DNA of 64,000 bases, taken from positions 248,001-312,000 of the forward strand of contig NZ_PPGH01000034.1 in NCBI RefSeq assembly GCF_002958735.1, in the 5' to 3' direction. Shown one piece after another: positions 40,220-48,281 of this stretch. A program made the position numbers and the translations under genes. Below the pieces are notes generated by a model. The model ran no database searches. It worked only from the letters and a program-made list of their open reading frames with translations, and was not told the DNA's origin. This DNA is from Chromatium okenii (GTDB lineage: Bacteria > Pseudomonadota > Gammaproteobacteria > Chromatiales > Chromatiaceae). Within the stretch, counting starts at the first letter, position 1; every line of letters starts with the position of its first letter.

Positions 40220-40771
40220 TCAATCTGGCAAACGCGCCAAATGAATCTCTTTTAAGTACGCAGCGTCTCGATCTTTTGCTGATAGTTCCGGGGTTCCATG
40301 CAACGGCCAATCAATTCCAATTTCTGGATCATCCCAGCGAATACTCAATTCGTATTCTGGGCTATAATAGGTGGTGTTTTTATACGTGAATAGTGCATGA
40401 TCACCCGTGACTAAAAACCCATGCGCAAAGCCCGCTGGAATCCAAAATTGACGTTTATTTTCACCGGATAAGGTGACGCCAACCCAATGACCAAAGGTTG
40501 CTGAACTGCGACGAATATCCACCGCAACATCAAAAACTTCTCCGGCAAGCACCTGAATCAATTTGCCCTGAGCATTCGGATGTTGCACATGCAGCCCACG
40601 CAAAACACCTTTGCATGAAAACGATTGATTGTCTTGCACAAATGTCGCGGGAATCCCTAGTTCAGTGTAACGATTAACGCGATAAGTTTCTAAAAAATAA
40701 CCACGCTCATCGCCCCAAACTTTTGGTTCAATAATCAGTACACCTGAAATTGCAGTTTCAATAACGTTCAT
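40220..40771 (-). CDS. rfbC: dTDP-4-dehydrorhamnose 3,5-epimerase
   Basis: RfbC epimerises C3 and C5 of the 4-keto-6-deoxy sugar. The cupin core shows EPKVWGDERGYFLETY, NQSFSCKGVLRGLHVQHP (catalytic His), VLAGEVFDVAVDIRRSS and WIPAGFAHGFLV. The length is 183 residues. The ATG at 40769-40771 overlaps the rfbA stop (TAATG); another ATG two codons upstream is possible. After its stop, 38 bp lead to the 1031-residue gene rather than to rfbD. Confidence 0.95.
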   Translation of the reverse strand: MNVIETAISGVLIIEPKVWGDERGYFLETYRVNRYTELGIPATFVQDNQSFSCKGVLRGLHVQHPNAQGKLIQVLAGEVFDVAVDIRRSSATFGHWVGVTLSGENKRQFWIPAGFAHGFLVTGDHALFTYKNTTYYSPEYELSIRWDDPEIGIDWPLHGTPELSAKDRDAAYLKEIHLARLPD

Positions 40772-41649
40772 TACCATTCCCGTTGCAACAAGCTCAGTAG
40801 ATATTCACCATAACCGCTCTTTTTTAATTCTTCGCCGAGAGCTGTTAGTTGGGCATCATCAATCCAGCCGTTAAAATAGGCAATCTCTTCGGGGCAGCAG
40901 ATTTTTAAGCCTTGCCGCGTTTCAATCATTTCAATAAACTGCCCTGCTTGCATTAACGATTGATGCGTACCGGTATCTAACCATGCCGTGCCACGTCCAA
41001 TACGTATTAGTGATAATTCACCAGCACGCAAATAACAGTTATTTAAATCGGTGATTTCTAATTCTCCACGCGCTGAAGGTTTAAGTGTTGCTGCTAATTC
41101 ACAAACCTGTTCGTCATAAAAATACAAGCCAGTGACCGCCCAATTCGATTTTGGCGCAGTGGGTTTTTCTTCCAAACTAAGTACCCGCCCATCTGCTGTA
41201 AATTCAGCGACGCCATAGCGTTCAGGATCGGCGACGTGATAACCAAATACCGTTGCTCCCTGTAGCTGTACATTCGCGGTTTTTAGTTGCCTCACTAAAC
41301 CATGACCATAAAATATGTTGTCGCCAAGAATTAAACAAGAAGGTGCACCATCAATAAATTCTCGCCCAATTAAAAAGGCTTGCGCTAATCCATTTGGATG
41401 TGGCTGTTCGGCGTATTCAAGCGTTAATCCCCATTGTGATCCGTCGCCAAGCAAAGAGTAAAACATCGGCAAATCTTGTGGTGTGGAGATAATTAAAATC
41501 TCGCGTATTCCTGCCAGCATCAACGTTGCTAGAGGGTAATAAATCATTGGCTTATCGTAGATTGGTAATAATTGTTTGCTAATGGTACGAGTTAATGGAT
41601 ATAACCGAGTTCCCGATCCACCAGCTAAAATAATGCCTTTGCGTTGCAT
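40771..41649 (-). CDS. rfbA: Glucose-1-phosphate thymidylyltransferase
   Basis: RfbA makes dTDP-glucose from dTTP and glucose-1-phosphate. The nucleotidyltransferase signature is [16 protein letters not shown], with [16 protein letters not shown] directly behind it. The product contacts [13 protein letters not shown] and [14 protein letters not shown] are present. At 292 residues it is full length. It is one base from rfbB and overlaps the rfbC start. Confidence 0.95.
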   Translation of the reverse strand: MQRKGIILAGGSGTRLYPLTRTISKQLLPIYDKPMIYYPLATLMLAGIREILIISTPQDLPMFYSLLGDGSQWGLTLEYAEQPHPNGLAQAFLIGREFIDGAPSCLILGDNIFYGHGLVRQLKTANVQLQGATVFGYHVADPERYGVAEFTADGRVLSLEEKPTAPKSNWAVTGLYFYDEQVCELAATLKPSARGELEITDLNNCYLRAGELSLIRIGRGTAWLDTGTHQSLMQAGQFIEMIETRQGLKICCPEEIAYFNGWIDDAQLTALGEELKKSGYGEYLLSLLQREW

Positions 41650-41650
41650 G

Positions 41651-42709
41651 TTAGTTCTCCATACCTAAACGTTCACCGCGATAACTGCCATCCATAACCC
41701 GCGCACACCAATCAGGATGCTCTAAATACCAAATCACTGTGCGCCGCATTCCCGATTCAAAGGTTTCTATTGGTTGCCAACCTAATTCTCTTTTAAGTTT
41801 ACTAGCGTCAATTGCGTAACGACGGTCGTGACCAGGGCGGTCAATAACAAACTTTTTAAGTTGCACATGCGGACGACGTGGTGAATTAGGCAATAATTCA
41901 TCGAGCAATGCGCACAAAGTATCAACTACTTCTAAATTAGTGCGTTCGCTATTGCCGCCGACATTGTATACCTCGCCGGGAACACCTGCTTCCAATACCC
42001 GCCAAATTGCTCGGCAATGGTCGAGCACAAATAACCAATCGCGGACGTTACCGCCATCACCATAAATTGGCAGTGGTTCGCCGCGCTGCGCTTTTAAAAT
42101 CATTAACGGAATGAGTTTTTCAGGGAATTGATAAGGGCCATAATTATTTGAGCAATTGGTAGTTAATACCGGCAAGCCATAAGTATGAAACCATGCTCGA
42201 ACCAAATGATCAGAAGCAGCCTTACTAGCGGAATATGGTGAATTTGGCGCATAAGGCGTTAATTCAGTAAATAACCCAGTTGCGCCAAGCGAGCCGTAAA
42301 CTTCATCAGTGGAAATGTGTAAAAAACGAAATTTTTTCTGGTTCGCAGAATTGAGTTTTATCCAATATGCACGAGCGCAGTCAAGCAAATTAAAAGTGCC
42401 CAACATGTTAGTATTAACAAATGCTGCTGGACCATCAATTGAACGATCCACATGACTTTCGGCAGCAAAATTAACGATGGCGTCAACGGCGTACTCAGTT
42501 AATAATTCCTTTACCAATACTGCATTATTGATGTCACCACGAATAAAGAGATGACGCGGATTGCCGTTTAGTGCAGCAAGCGTATCCAAGTTTCCGGCGT
42601 AGGTCAGTACATCAAGATTGATCACACGGACATCTGGTTGTTCCAACACGAAATGTGTAAAATTTCCACCGATAAAACCTGCGCCGCCAGTAATAAGAAT
42701 GGTGTGCAT
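41651..42709 (-). CDS. rfbB: dTDP-glucose 4,6-dehydratase
   Basis: RfbB catalyses the first committed step towards dTDP-rhamnose. NAD-binding [12 protein letters not shown], the [11 protein letters not shown] active-site Thr-Asp-Glu triad, and [15 protein letters not shown] with the Tyr/Lys pair are all present. The length is 352 residues. As the first gene of the minus-strand rhamnose operon it is presumably transcribed from the 480-bp AT-rich region shared with the divergent terD gene. Confidence 0.96.
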   Translation of the reverse strand: MHTILITGGAGFIGGNFTHFVLEQPDVRVINLDVLTYAGNLDTLAALNGNPRHLFIRGDINNAVLVKELLTEYAVDAIVNFAAESHVDRSIDGPAAFVNTNMLGTFNLLDCARAYWIKLNSANQKKFRFLHISTDEVYGSLGATGLFTELTPYAPNSPYSASKAASDHLVRAWFHTYGLPVLTTNCSNNYGPYQFPEKLIPLMILKAQRGEPLPIYGDGGNVRDWLFVLDHCRAIWRVLEAGVPGEVYNVGGNSERTNLEVVDTLCALLDELLPNSPRRPHVQLKKFVIDRPGHDRRYAIDASKLKRELGWQPIETFESGMRRTVIWYLEHPDWCARVMDGSYRGERLGMEN

Positions 42710-43191
42710 GATATGCCTCGCCGGTTGATTTAGGGGTTGTTAATAGTGCCATAATTGCGCTAGGATTGTAAAATCTATCTATTTTCTGAGTCGATAGTGA
42801 TGCTTCACAGTCGAAAGATCGGTACAGTTGAAAAAATTGTTACTCGGAATTAGTATGATTGCTGCATACTGAATTTAAATTATTCGAATGTTTAAATGAT
42901 ATTTCAGTTTGATGTCACCGATTATATGTGATGACATTGTCATAATAAAATGGTATATGATTCGCTGTTACTGACTGGCAACAGGAGTGATTTTCTAGCA
43001 ATTGTGTAATTCATAATTTTTAAGCCGGTATTGAAATTGATGCGCAGTGCCACAAAATCTGCAGTGCTTTACACGTTTCAGCGTTACCTTTAAAGTTAAG
43101 AGGAACTAAAAATAGTTCCTTAGTCATTAAATAACTTGCGTTATCCTTGCATTTATACGCATGTGTGCGCAAATTTTTAGGAGCAAAATGT
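42710..43191. promoter_or_regulatory. AT-rich divergent control region between rfbB and the terD group
   Basis: No credible gene is present in these 482 bp. Two palindromic features stand out. ATGACA-T-TGTCAT at 42931-42943 is a perfect 13-base palindrome, with another ATGTCA half-site at 42912-42917. AGGAACTA-AAAA-TAGTTCCT at 43101-43120 is an eight-base-pair hairpin or operator about 70 bp before terD. The terD start at 43192 has an AGGAG ribosome site. Exact promoters could not be fixed. Confidence 0.6.
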
Positions 43192-43770
43192 ATGGCGATT
43201 AGTTTACAGAAAGGTGGTAACGTCAGTTTAACCAAAACTGACCCGGGTTTAATCAATGCACTCATCGGTTTAGGTTGGGATGCGCGTTCCACTGACGGCG
43301 CAGCATTTGACCTTGATGCTAGTGTGTTTCTTGTCGGCGATAGTGGCAAGGTGCTGTCAGATGCGCATTTTGTATTTTACAACCAGAAAACTTCACCTGA
43401 TAGCGCAGTAATTCATTCCGGTGATAACCTCACTGGTGAGGGCGGTGGTGATGATGAAACCGTGTCAATTAATTTGCCGGGTGTAGAAGCAGCTATTCAG
43501 CGTGTGGTGTTTGCTGTCACCATTCACGATGCAGAAACCCGTAATCAGAATTTCGGTATGGTACGCAATGCATTCATGCGGGTATTGAATAAAGACAGCA
43601 ATACCGAATTGGCGCGATTCGATTTATCAGAAGACTATTCTACTGAAACCGCGATGATTTTCGGTGAAGTTTATCGTAATGGTGCTGAATGGAAGTTCAA
43701 GGCAGTTGGTCAGGGGTTTGCCGGTGGTTTGAATGCACTGGCGAAGGATCACGGCGTTAATCTCGGCTAA
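43192..43770 (+). CDS. terD: TerD-family stress protein
   Basis: TerD-domain proteins bind calcium and are linked to tellurite, phage and other stress resistance. This copy starts [20 protein letters not shown], contains LGWDAR, the Asp pocket [10 protein letters not shown], and the calcium loop [15 protein letters not shown]. It ends with [16 protein letters not shown]. It has 192 residues, complete. A second TerD-domain gene lies two genes downstream, and an AIM24-like gene is between them. Confidence 0.92.
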   Translation: MAISLQKGGNVSLTKTDPGLINALIGLGWDARSTDGAAFDLDASVFLVGDSGKVLSDAHFVFYNQKTSPDSAVIHSGDNLTGEGGGDDETVSINLPGVEAAIQRVVFAVTIHDAETRNQNFGMVRNAFMRVLNKDSNTELARFDLSEDYSTETAMIFGEVYRNGAEWKFKAVGQGFAGGLNALAKDHGVNLG

Positions 43771-43787
43771 TACGGAGCCAGTGCATC

Positions 43788-44486
43788 ATGCCCATCTTCA
43801 CTGTCACTGGCGAAATCGATCCTTTTTTACATGTTCATCTGCGCAAAAATGAGCGGATTTTCTGCGAATCAGGCGCGATGGTGATGATGGAGATGGGTTT
43901 ACATGTTAAAGGGAAGATGCGCGGTGGTTTAGGTCGTGCGTTGTTACGGCGTATGGCGAATGAAGAATCTTTTTTTCAACAAGAAATTGAAGCAGTCAAT
44001 AGTGATGGCGATTGTTTATTATCGCCAGCATTGCCTGGCTCCATTCAAATACTTGACGTTGATTCAAACTGTGCTTATACGCTTTCAGATGGTAGTTTTG
44101 TTGCTGCAGAATCGACCGTTGAATTGCATTCTCGTTTAAATTCACTAGGCGGGAGTTTATTCGGCGGCACTGGCGGTTTTATCATTATGGAAGCTCGCGG
44201 ACGCGGCAAATTAGCGGTTTCTGGTTTTGGCTCACTTTTTGTGCTTGATGTTACACCAGGGCAGGATGTTGTTATTGATAATAATCACGCCGTTGCATGG
44301 TCATCCAATTTGCACTACGAAATTGGAATGCCGCAAAGTGGCGGCGGGTTTTTAAGTGGCTTAGTTAATTCCGTCACCTCCGGTGAAGGTTTAGTCATCC
44401 GCTTCAGCGGGCAGGGCAAAGTAGTTATTTGCTCGCGCAATCGCGCTCTATTTCAAACGCAAACTGCATCAAGCAGTTCCAGTTAA
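43788..44486 (+). CDS. AIM24/TIGR00266-family protein
   Basis: This 232-residue protein belongs to the AIM24-like family, often encoded with TerD proteins; its molecular role is unknown. Family features include IFCESGAMVMMEMGLHVKGK, PGSIQILDVD, VAAESTVELHSRL, FIIMEARGRGKLAVSGFGS and DVVIDNNHAVAWSSNL. It is probably a beta-rich double-stranded helix fold. It lies 17 bp behind terD and 27 bp before the second TerD gene, so the three are one unit. The serine run at the end (SSSSS) is low complexity. Confidence 0.85.
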   Translation: MPIFTVTGEIDPFLHVHLRKNERIFCESGAMVMMEMGLHVKGKMRGGLGRALLRRMANEESFFQQEIEAVNSDGDCLLSPALPGSIQILDVDSNCAYTLSDGSFVAAESTVELHSRLNSLGGSLFGGTGGFIIMEARGRGKLAVSGFGSLFVLDVTPGQDVVIDNNHAVAWSSNLHYEIGMPQSGGGFLSGLVNSVTSGEGLVIRFSGQGKVVICSRNRALFQTQTASSSSS

Positions 44487-44513
44487 TTCACACCACACAG
44501 AGGCATTTTAATC

Positions 44514-45107
44514 ATGGCGATTAGTCTTCAGAAAGGTCAGAAAATTTCGCTAGAGAAAGAAGCTGGCGCAGGTTTAACCAGAATTATTATGGGTTTAGGC
44601 TGGGATGCCGCCAAAGGCAAAAGTGGCGTTCTTGGCAAGTTATTCGGTGGCGGCGGTGATGACAGTATTGATTTAGATGCGTCCTGCTTGTTATTCGATA
44701 ATGGTGGTAATCTGATTGATGTTGTCTGGTTCCGGCAATTGCGCAGTCAAGATGGAAGTATTCAGCATTCCGGCGACAATCGTACTGGTGATGGCGATGG
44801 TGACGATGAACAGATTCAGGTTAATCTTGCTGCAATACCCGCGACTGTAAAAAACCTTGTATTCACTGTGAATAACTTTACTGGTCAGGATTTCTCTAAA
44901 GTTGAGAATGCGTATTGTCGCATTATCAATGGCGCAAATAATAGCGAAATTGCCCGTTATGATTTGAGCTGTCAAGGTGGTCACACGGCAATGGTTATGG
45001 CGAAAGTTTATCGGCATAACAATGAGTGGAAAATGCACGCTATTGGCGATATTGGTCATGGGCGTACCGCTGGCGATTTATTGCCACAAATTACGCCACT
45101 GCTGTAA
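44514..45107 (+). CDS. Second TerD-domain protein (TerZ/TerE-like)
   Basis: This is a 197-residue TerD-domain protein with [20 protein letters not shown] and MGLGWDAAKGKSG. A glycine-rich insertion (LGKLFGGGGDDSI) is absent from the first copy. The calcium-site residues are DLDASCLLFD and HSGDNRTGDGDGDDE, followed by ENAYCRIINGANNSEIARYD. The longer N-terminal insert is typical of TerZ-like members. A hairpin terminator lies 16 bp after its stop, closing the three-gene unit. Confidence 0.9.
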   Translation: MAISLQKGQKISLEKEAGAGLTRIIMGLGWDAAKGKSGVLGKLFGGGGDDSIDLDASCLLFDNGGNLIDVVWFRQLRSQDGSIQHSGDNRTGDGDGDDEQIQVNLAAIPATVKNLVFTVNNFTGQDFSKVENAYCRIINGANNSEIARYDLSCQGGHTAMVMAKVYRHNNEWKMHAIGDIGHGRTAGDLLPQITPLL

Positions 45108-45122
45108 TTGTATATCAATAAT

Positions 45123-45140
45123 CCCGCCTTAACCGGCGGG
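45123..45140 (+). terminator. Hairpin terminator after the TerD group
   Basis: CCCGCC at 45123-45128 pairs with GGCGGG at 45135-45140 around TTAACC. The following TATTGTTGT is only moderately T-rich, so termination may be partial. Confidence 0.55.
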
Positions 45141-45194
45141 TATTGTTGTGATGTATTTGGAATCTAATCGTTAATTAACTTGCAGCTTTTAGCT

Positions 45195-46220
45195 ATGTCT
45201 GAGATAGCAAAAACCACTCAATGTTCTATCAACGCAGTGTCACAAAAACTAAAACAAGGATTGGATAAAAAATTGCAAAGTGGCGGGCAACAAGACGCAA
45301 TTAAATTATTAGAAGAAGCCTATCAGTGTGCACGACCACCATCTCAACTCCCACCACCTTGGCCACAAATTACAGCGTACCGACTTGCACATTTACTCAT
45401 GCGTTCTGGTTGCAAAACAGATTGGCATAAAATTGATTGCTTATTAGAAGAAGCGAGCAGTGGCAACAGTATTTTAGGCGCGATGCCTTTAATTTATCGT
45501 TTGGTGTCATTGCAGAAATGTCATGCGCCACCCGAAAAATTAGAGGATGTTTATGAATCCGCAGTGAAAAAACTAAATCAGCAGTTACCTGTATTGGATA
45601 AGCCGAAACGCGATGAAGGGCATCTTATCCAATTGAATGCCGTGAATCTGTTGGAAATGGCAGCGTATTTCATTGGGTTAAAATACAAAACACTGGAAGG
45701 ACAAATTGAGTTAGGAAACGACTTTTTTGCAAATTTAGGCGTGGGGAAATCGGCTTGGTTTGTGCTGGATAGTCAACAAGAAGGATCATCAATTGCCTAT
45801 CCTGAATCTATGGCTCGCCAAATTTTTACGGAGCAGCGAGGAACTGGTAATTGTTTAGCAATTGAATACAACGGTGATGCTTATTTACCAGATCGTTATA
45901 TTAAAAACGCATTTACAGAGCAACAGATATGTGATTGGTATTTGCGCTTGAAGAATGTTTCACTACAATCAAGACGCGATAAAAACAAGAGGTGTATTGT
46001 TGATCCAGAACGTACTGAAGAGGCGGAGCGCATGAGCAAAAAACGCTTTCGAGATTGTCTTATTAAAAAACTTGGTTTAGCTGTAGATCAAGTAAACTTT
46101 GATGCTTGGTGGAAAAATGACGGTTCCAGTAATACTGTAAAATCACCAATTGATAAGCCAGTTATCATGCTCATTAATCCAATGGTTTTTAAAAAATCTC
46201 CTTTGTCGCCGATTGAGTAA
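45195..46220 (+). CDS. Protein of unknown function (341 residues)
   Basis: I do not recognise this protein. It is soluble, has no signal peptide, and starts MSEIAKTTQCSINAVSQKLK at ATG 45195. The first 180 residues look helical with repeat-like pairs (QDAIKLLEEAYQCA, HKIDCLLEEASSGN, EDVYESAVKKLNQQL), suggestive of TPR or HEAT-type helices. The rest is mixed and contains a basic stretch (SLQSRRDKNKRCIVD). It follows the TerD group on the same strand after the hairpin, and its AT-rich composition matches the surrounding island. No function is inferred. Confidence 0.6.
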   Translation: MSEIAKTTQCSINAVSQKLKQGLDKKLQSGGQQDAIKLLEEAYQCARPPSQLPPPWPQITAYRLAHLLMRSGCKTDWHKIDCLLEEASSGNSILGAMPLIYRLVSLQKCHAPPEKLEDVYESAVKKLNQQLPVLDKPKRDEGHLIQLNAVNLLEMAAYFIGLKYKTLEGQIELGNDFFANLGVGKSAWFVLDSQQEGSSIAYPESMARQIFTEQRGTGNCLAIEYNGDAYLPDRYIKNAFTEQQICDWYLRLKNVSLQSRRDKNKRCIVDPERTEEAERMSKKRFRDCLIKKLGLAVDQVNFDAWWKNDGSSNTVKSPIDKPVIMLINPMVFKKSPLSPIE

Positions 46221-46271
46221 GCGATTTACATTGCCTGTTACGGTAATGTCACGCTGGCGTCGTTAGTCTAT

Positions 46272-46299
46272 CTCTCGGTTTCAACCACAACACCGAGAG
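46272..46299 (+). promoter_or_regulatory. Hairpin covering the ribosome binding site of the following gene
   Basis: CTCTCGGT at 46272-46279 pairs with ACCGAGAG at 46292-46299. The second arm contains the Shine-Dalgarno (GAGAGG) of the gene starting at 46306, so the stem could mask translation initiation. This is a sequence observation; no ligand or partner is known. Confidence 0.5.
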
Positions 46300-46305
46300 G
46301 AACAC

Positions 46306-46848
46306 ATGGCAACTTTCACTGCTTATTTATTAGTCGGTCACGGTCATCCCAATGATGACGGCATCATCCCAATTGCGGAGCTTGCATTGTCGGAAAACAG
46401 CCGACCCGCTTGGACGCTGCGCCCCCGCCACGAAGCATTCCAACAACCCAATTCGCCTATTCCAAAGCAGCGTATTTGGATTCCCAGTCATGCAGAACAC
46501 ATTCTCGAAGACGGTTTGTTAATGCTGGCGTTGTATGTTTGGCGCGATAATAAATTGCGTCATTTAGCGCGTGAACTGTTTGATCTCCAAGAACATCATC
46601 TCAATTTGAGCGCACTTGATGCCAAGCGTATTGCCGACCTGCGTCAATTGGCTCGCGCTGAAGAATTGCCGGGCAAATTGGCATTATTCGTATTACGTGA
46701 TTCTTCTCTGCTCAATCAATTGGAAAAGTTGGAGGCGTGGTCAATTCAAGCGGAAGTTTGCACTCCTCGCTGGTGGCGCATCCAAAATCAATGGGATGCA
46801 ACACCGCGTATTGGCGGCAATCTCGCAGTCAATCACAATGAATGTTAA
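46306..46848 (+). CDS. Protein of unknown function (180 residues)
   Basis: This is an unrecognised cytosolic protein. It starts MATFTAYLLVGHGHPNDDGI; a middle segment WIPSHAEHILEDGLLMLALY is followed by an amphipathic helical region (HLARELFDLQEHHLNLSALD). There is no signal or membrane segment. It ends 13 bp before the tandem cyclotransferase gene and is probably co-expressed with it. The hairpin over its ribosome site may regulate it. Confidence 0.6.
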   Translation: MATFTAYLLVGHGHPNDDGIIPIAELALSENSRPAWTLRPRHEAFQQPNSPIPKQRIWIPSHAEHILEDGLLMLALYVWRDNKLRHLARELFDLQEHHLNLSALDAKRIADLRQLARAEELPGKLALFVLRDSSLLNQLEKLEAWSIQAEVCTPRWWRIQNQWDATPRIGGNLAVNHNEC

Positions 46849-46861
46849 TGGAGATGATGAA

Positions 46862-47728
46862 ATGACGACAGACACGCTTTATTTTGCTTACGGCTCCAAT
46901 TTGAACAGCAACGATTGGCAATCGTTTTGTCAAAATTACGGTTTTCCAACTGATGTGTTGGAGCCTGTTTCACCCGCTTGGTTGCCAGATTACCGCCCGA
47001 TTTATCACTATTATTCAGGCACTCGCCAAGGCGGTGCACTCGATGTGATTCATTCATTAGGGCAGATCACGCCGGGCATGTTATTTCGAGTTCATGGAGA
47101 TGCTTGGGCGGCACTTGATGCTAAAGAAGGTGCGCCAAATTATTACGAGCAGCGCGATGTCACTGTATTGAATATCGCTGGCGAAACAATTCCCGCAGTC
47201 ACCTATTGCGTCGTTCCTGAAAAACGCCAGAATGAATTCGTGCAACCTACTGATGATTATATGCAAATTGTGAATACTGGTTTGCTGGCGTGGAATTTGC
47301 CGACAACTGTGCATACGCAGGCAGCACATGATGAATCGCTGACTTTTTCTGTGCAGCACGTATTCGCTTATGGCTTATTGCAAGCTGAATATGATTTAGG
47401 TCAATCATTGACTGGTATTGCGCAGCGCCAGCCGGCTCGTATTCATGGACAGATTTTTGATTTAGGCAGTTATCCGGGCTGGCAACCCAGCACTGGAATC
47501 AATGATTGGGTGCATGGTGAATTGTTAACGCTGCATCAACCAAATGCGAGTTTGCAACGTATTGATCAAATTGAAGGTTGCAGCGATTATTCTGAAGATG
47601 CGTTATATCATCGCGTATTGGTCACTGCGACCACTGATAGCGGTGAAAAAGTGTTAGCGTGGTGTTATCGTTACGCTCACGCGATTGAAGGTCAACCGAT
47701 TGAAGAAGGGTGCTGGCGCGTTTCATAA
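46862..47728 (+). CDS. Tandem gamma-glutamylcyclotransferase-like (AIG2/GGCT) protein
   Basis: GGCT-fold enzymes release 5-oxoproline from gamma-glutamyl compounds. Here one 288-residue chain holds two such domains: the first begins LYFAYGSNLNSNDW with a candidate catalytic Glu in ALDAKEGAPNYYEQRDV; the second begins VFAYGLLQAEYDLGQSL with Glu in IDQIEGCSDYSEDALYHRV. Both nucleotide-like loops (YGSN and YGLL) and both Glu are kept. Start ATG 46862 is chosen, since upstream sequence in this frame overlaps the previous gene. A strong terminator follows. Confidence 0.82.
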   Translation: MTTDTLYFAYGSNLNSNDWQSFCQNYGFPTDVLEPVSPAWLPDYRPIYHYYSGTRQGGALDVIHSLGQITPGMLFRVHGDAWAALDAKEGAPNYYEQRDVTVLNIAGETIPAVTYCVVPEKRQNEFVQPTDDYMQIVNTGLLAWNLPTTVHTQAAHDESLTFSVQHVFAYGLLQAEYDLGQSLTGIAQRQPARIHGQIFDLGSYPGWQPSTGINDWVHGELLTLHQPNASLQRIDQIEGCSDYSEDALYHRVLVTATTDSGEKVLAWCYRYAHAIEGQPIEEGCWRVS

Positions 47729-47737
47729 AGCCTCATT

Positions 47738-47776
47738 GCCAGCAACCTGAAGTTATCGGTTGCTGGCGCTTTTCTT
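47738..47776 (+). terminator. Rho-independent terminator after the tandem cyclotransferase gene
   Basis: GCCAGCAACC (47738-47747) and GGTTGCTGGC (47758-47767) form a perfect 10-bp stem with a 10-base loop, followed by GCTTTTCTT. One arm contains the genome's frequent octamer GCTGGCGC. Confidence 0.85.
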
Positions 47777-47824
47777 CAGCAGCAAATTGGGCTATCTACA
47801 TTCAATAAAGGAGTCACTATTGAA

Positions 47825-48247
47825 ATGCCGTTGTTTCTATTGTTATTGATCGGATTGCCATTGCTTGAATTATATTTGTTAATCCGTGCCAGCGCTGTTA
47901 TCGGGGTATTTTCAACGATTGGTTTAGCGATTGTTACTGCACTGCTTGGCACGGTGTTAATGCGTCATCAAGGATTGAGTGTGCTGCGACGAGTGCAAAT
48001 GGCATTAAATCGTGGTGAATTGCCAGCGCAAGAATTGCTGGATGGAGCATTGCTATTGATTGCGGGATGTTTTTTATTACTGCCGGGCTTTATCACCGAT
48101 GGCGTAGGATTGTTGCTGTTAACTCCGCCGTTGCGCTACTGGTTTATCAAGCGTATGGGTTCTAAATTGTCGATGATGCGCCAGCCGAACGCGCCACAAA
48201 AACCGTCTGCACAGATCATCGAAGGTGAATGGCGACGCGATGAATAG
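47825..48247 (+). CDS. fxsA: FxsA-family cytoplasmic membrane protein
   Basis: FxsA is a small membrane protein known in E. coli for relieving F-exclusion of phage T7. It has 140 residues with three or four hydrophobic helices (PLFLLLLIGLPLLELYLLIR, VFSTIGLAIVTALLGTVLM, LLDGALLLIAGCFLLLPGFI). The family motif LPGFITDGVGLLLLTPPLR is present. The hydrophilic tail (IIEGEWRRDE) is typical. Its own promoter must lie between the preceding terminator and 47825. Confidence 0.9.
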   Translation: MPLFLLLLIGLPLLELYLLIRASAVIGVFSTIGLAIVTALLGTVLMRHQGLSVLRRVQMALNRGELPAQELLDGALLLIAGCFLLLPGFITDGVGLLLLTPPLRYWFIKRMGSKLSMMRQPNAPQKPSAQIIEGEWRRDE

Positions 48248-48281
48248 GTTGGTCTAATCCGTTATGATTTAACTTTCTCGT

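Noticed and set aside
46616..46861. An upstream extension of the tandem cyclotransferase into the preceding gene
   Set aside because: The extension overlaps the 46306-46848 gene in another frame and has no resemblance to the family; ATG 46862 has a ribosome site and begins with the conserved LYFAYGSN.
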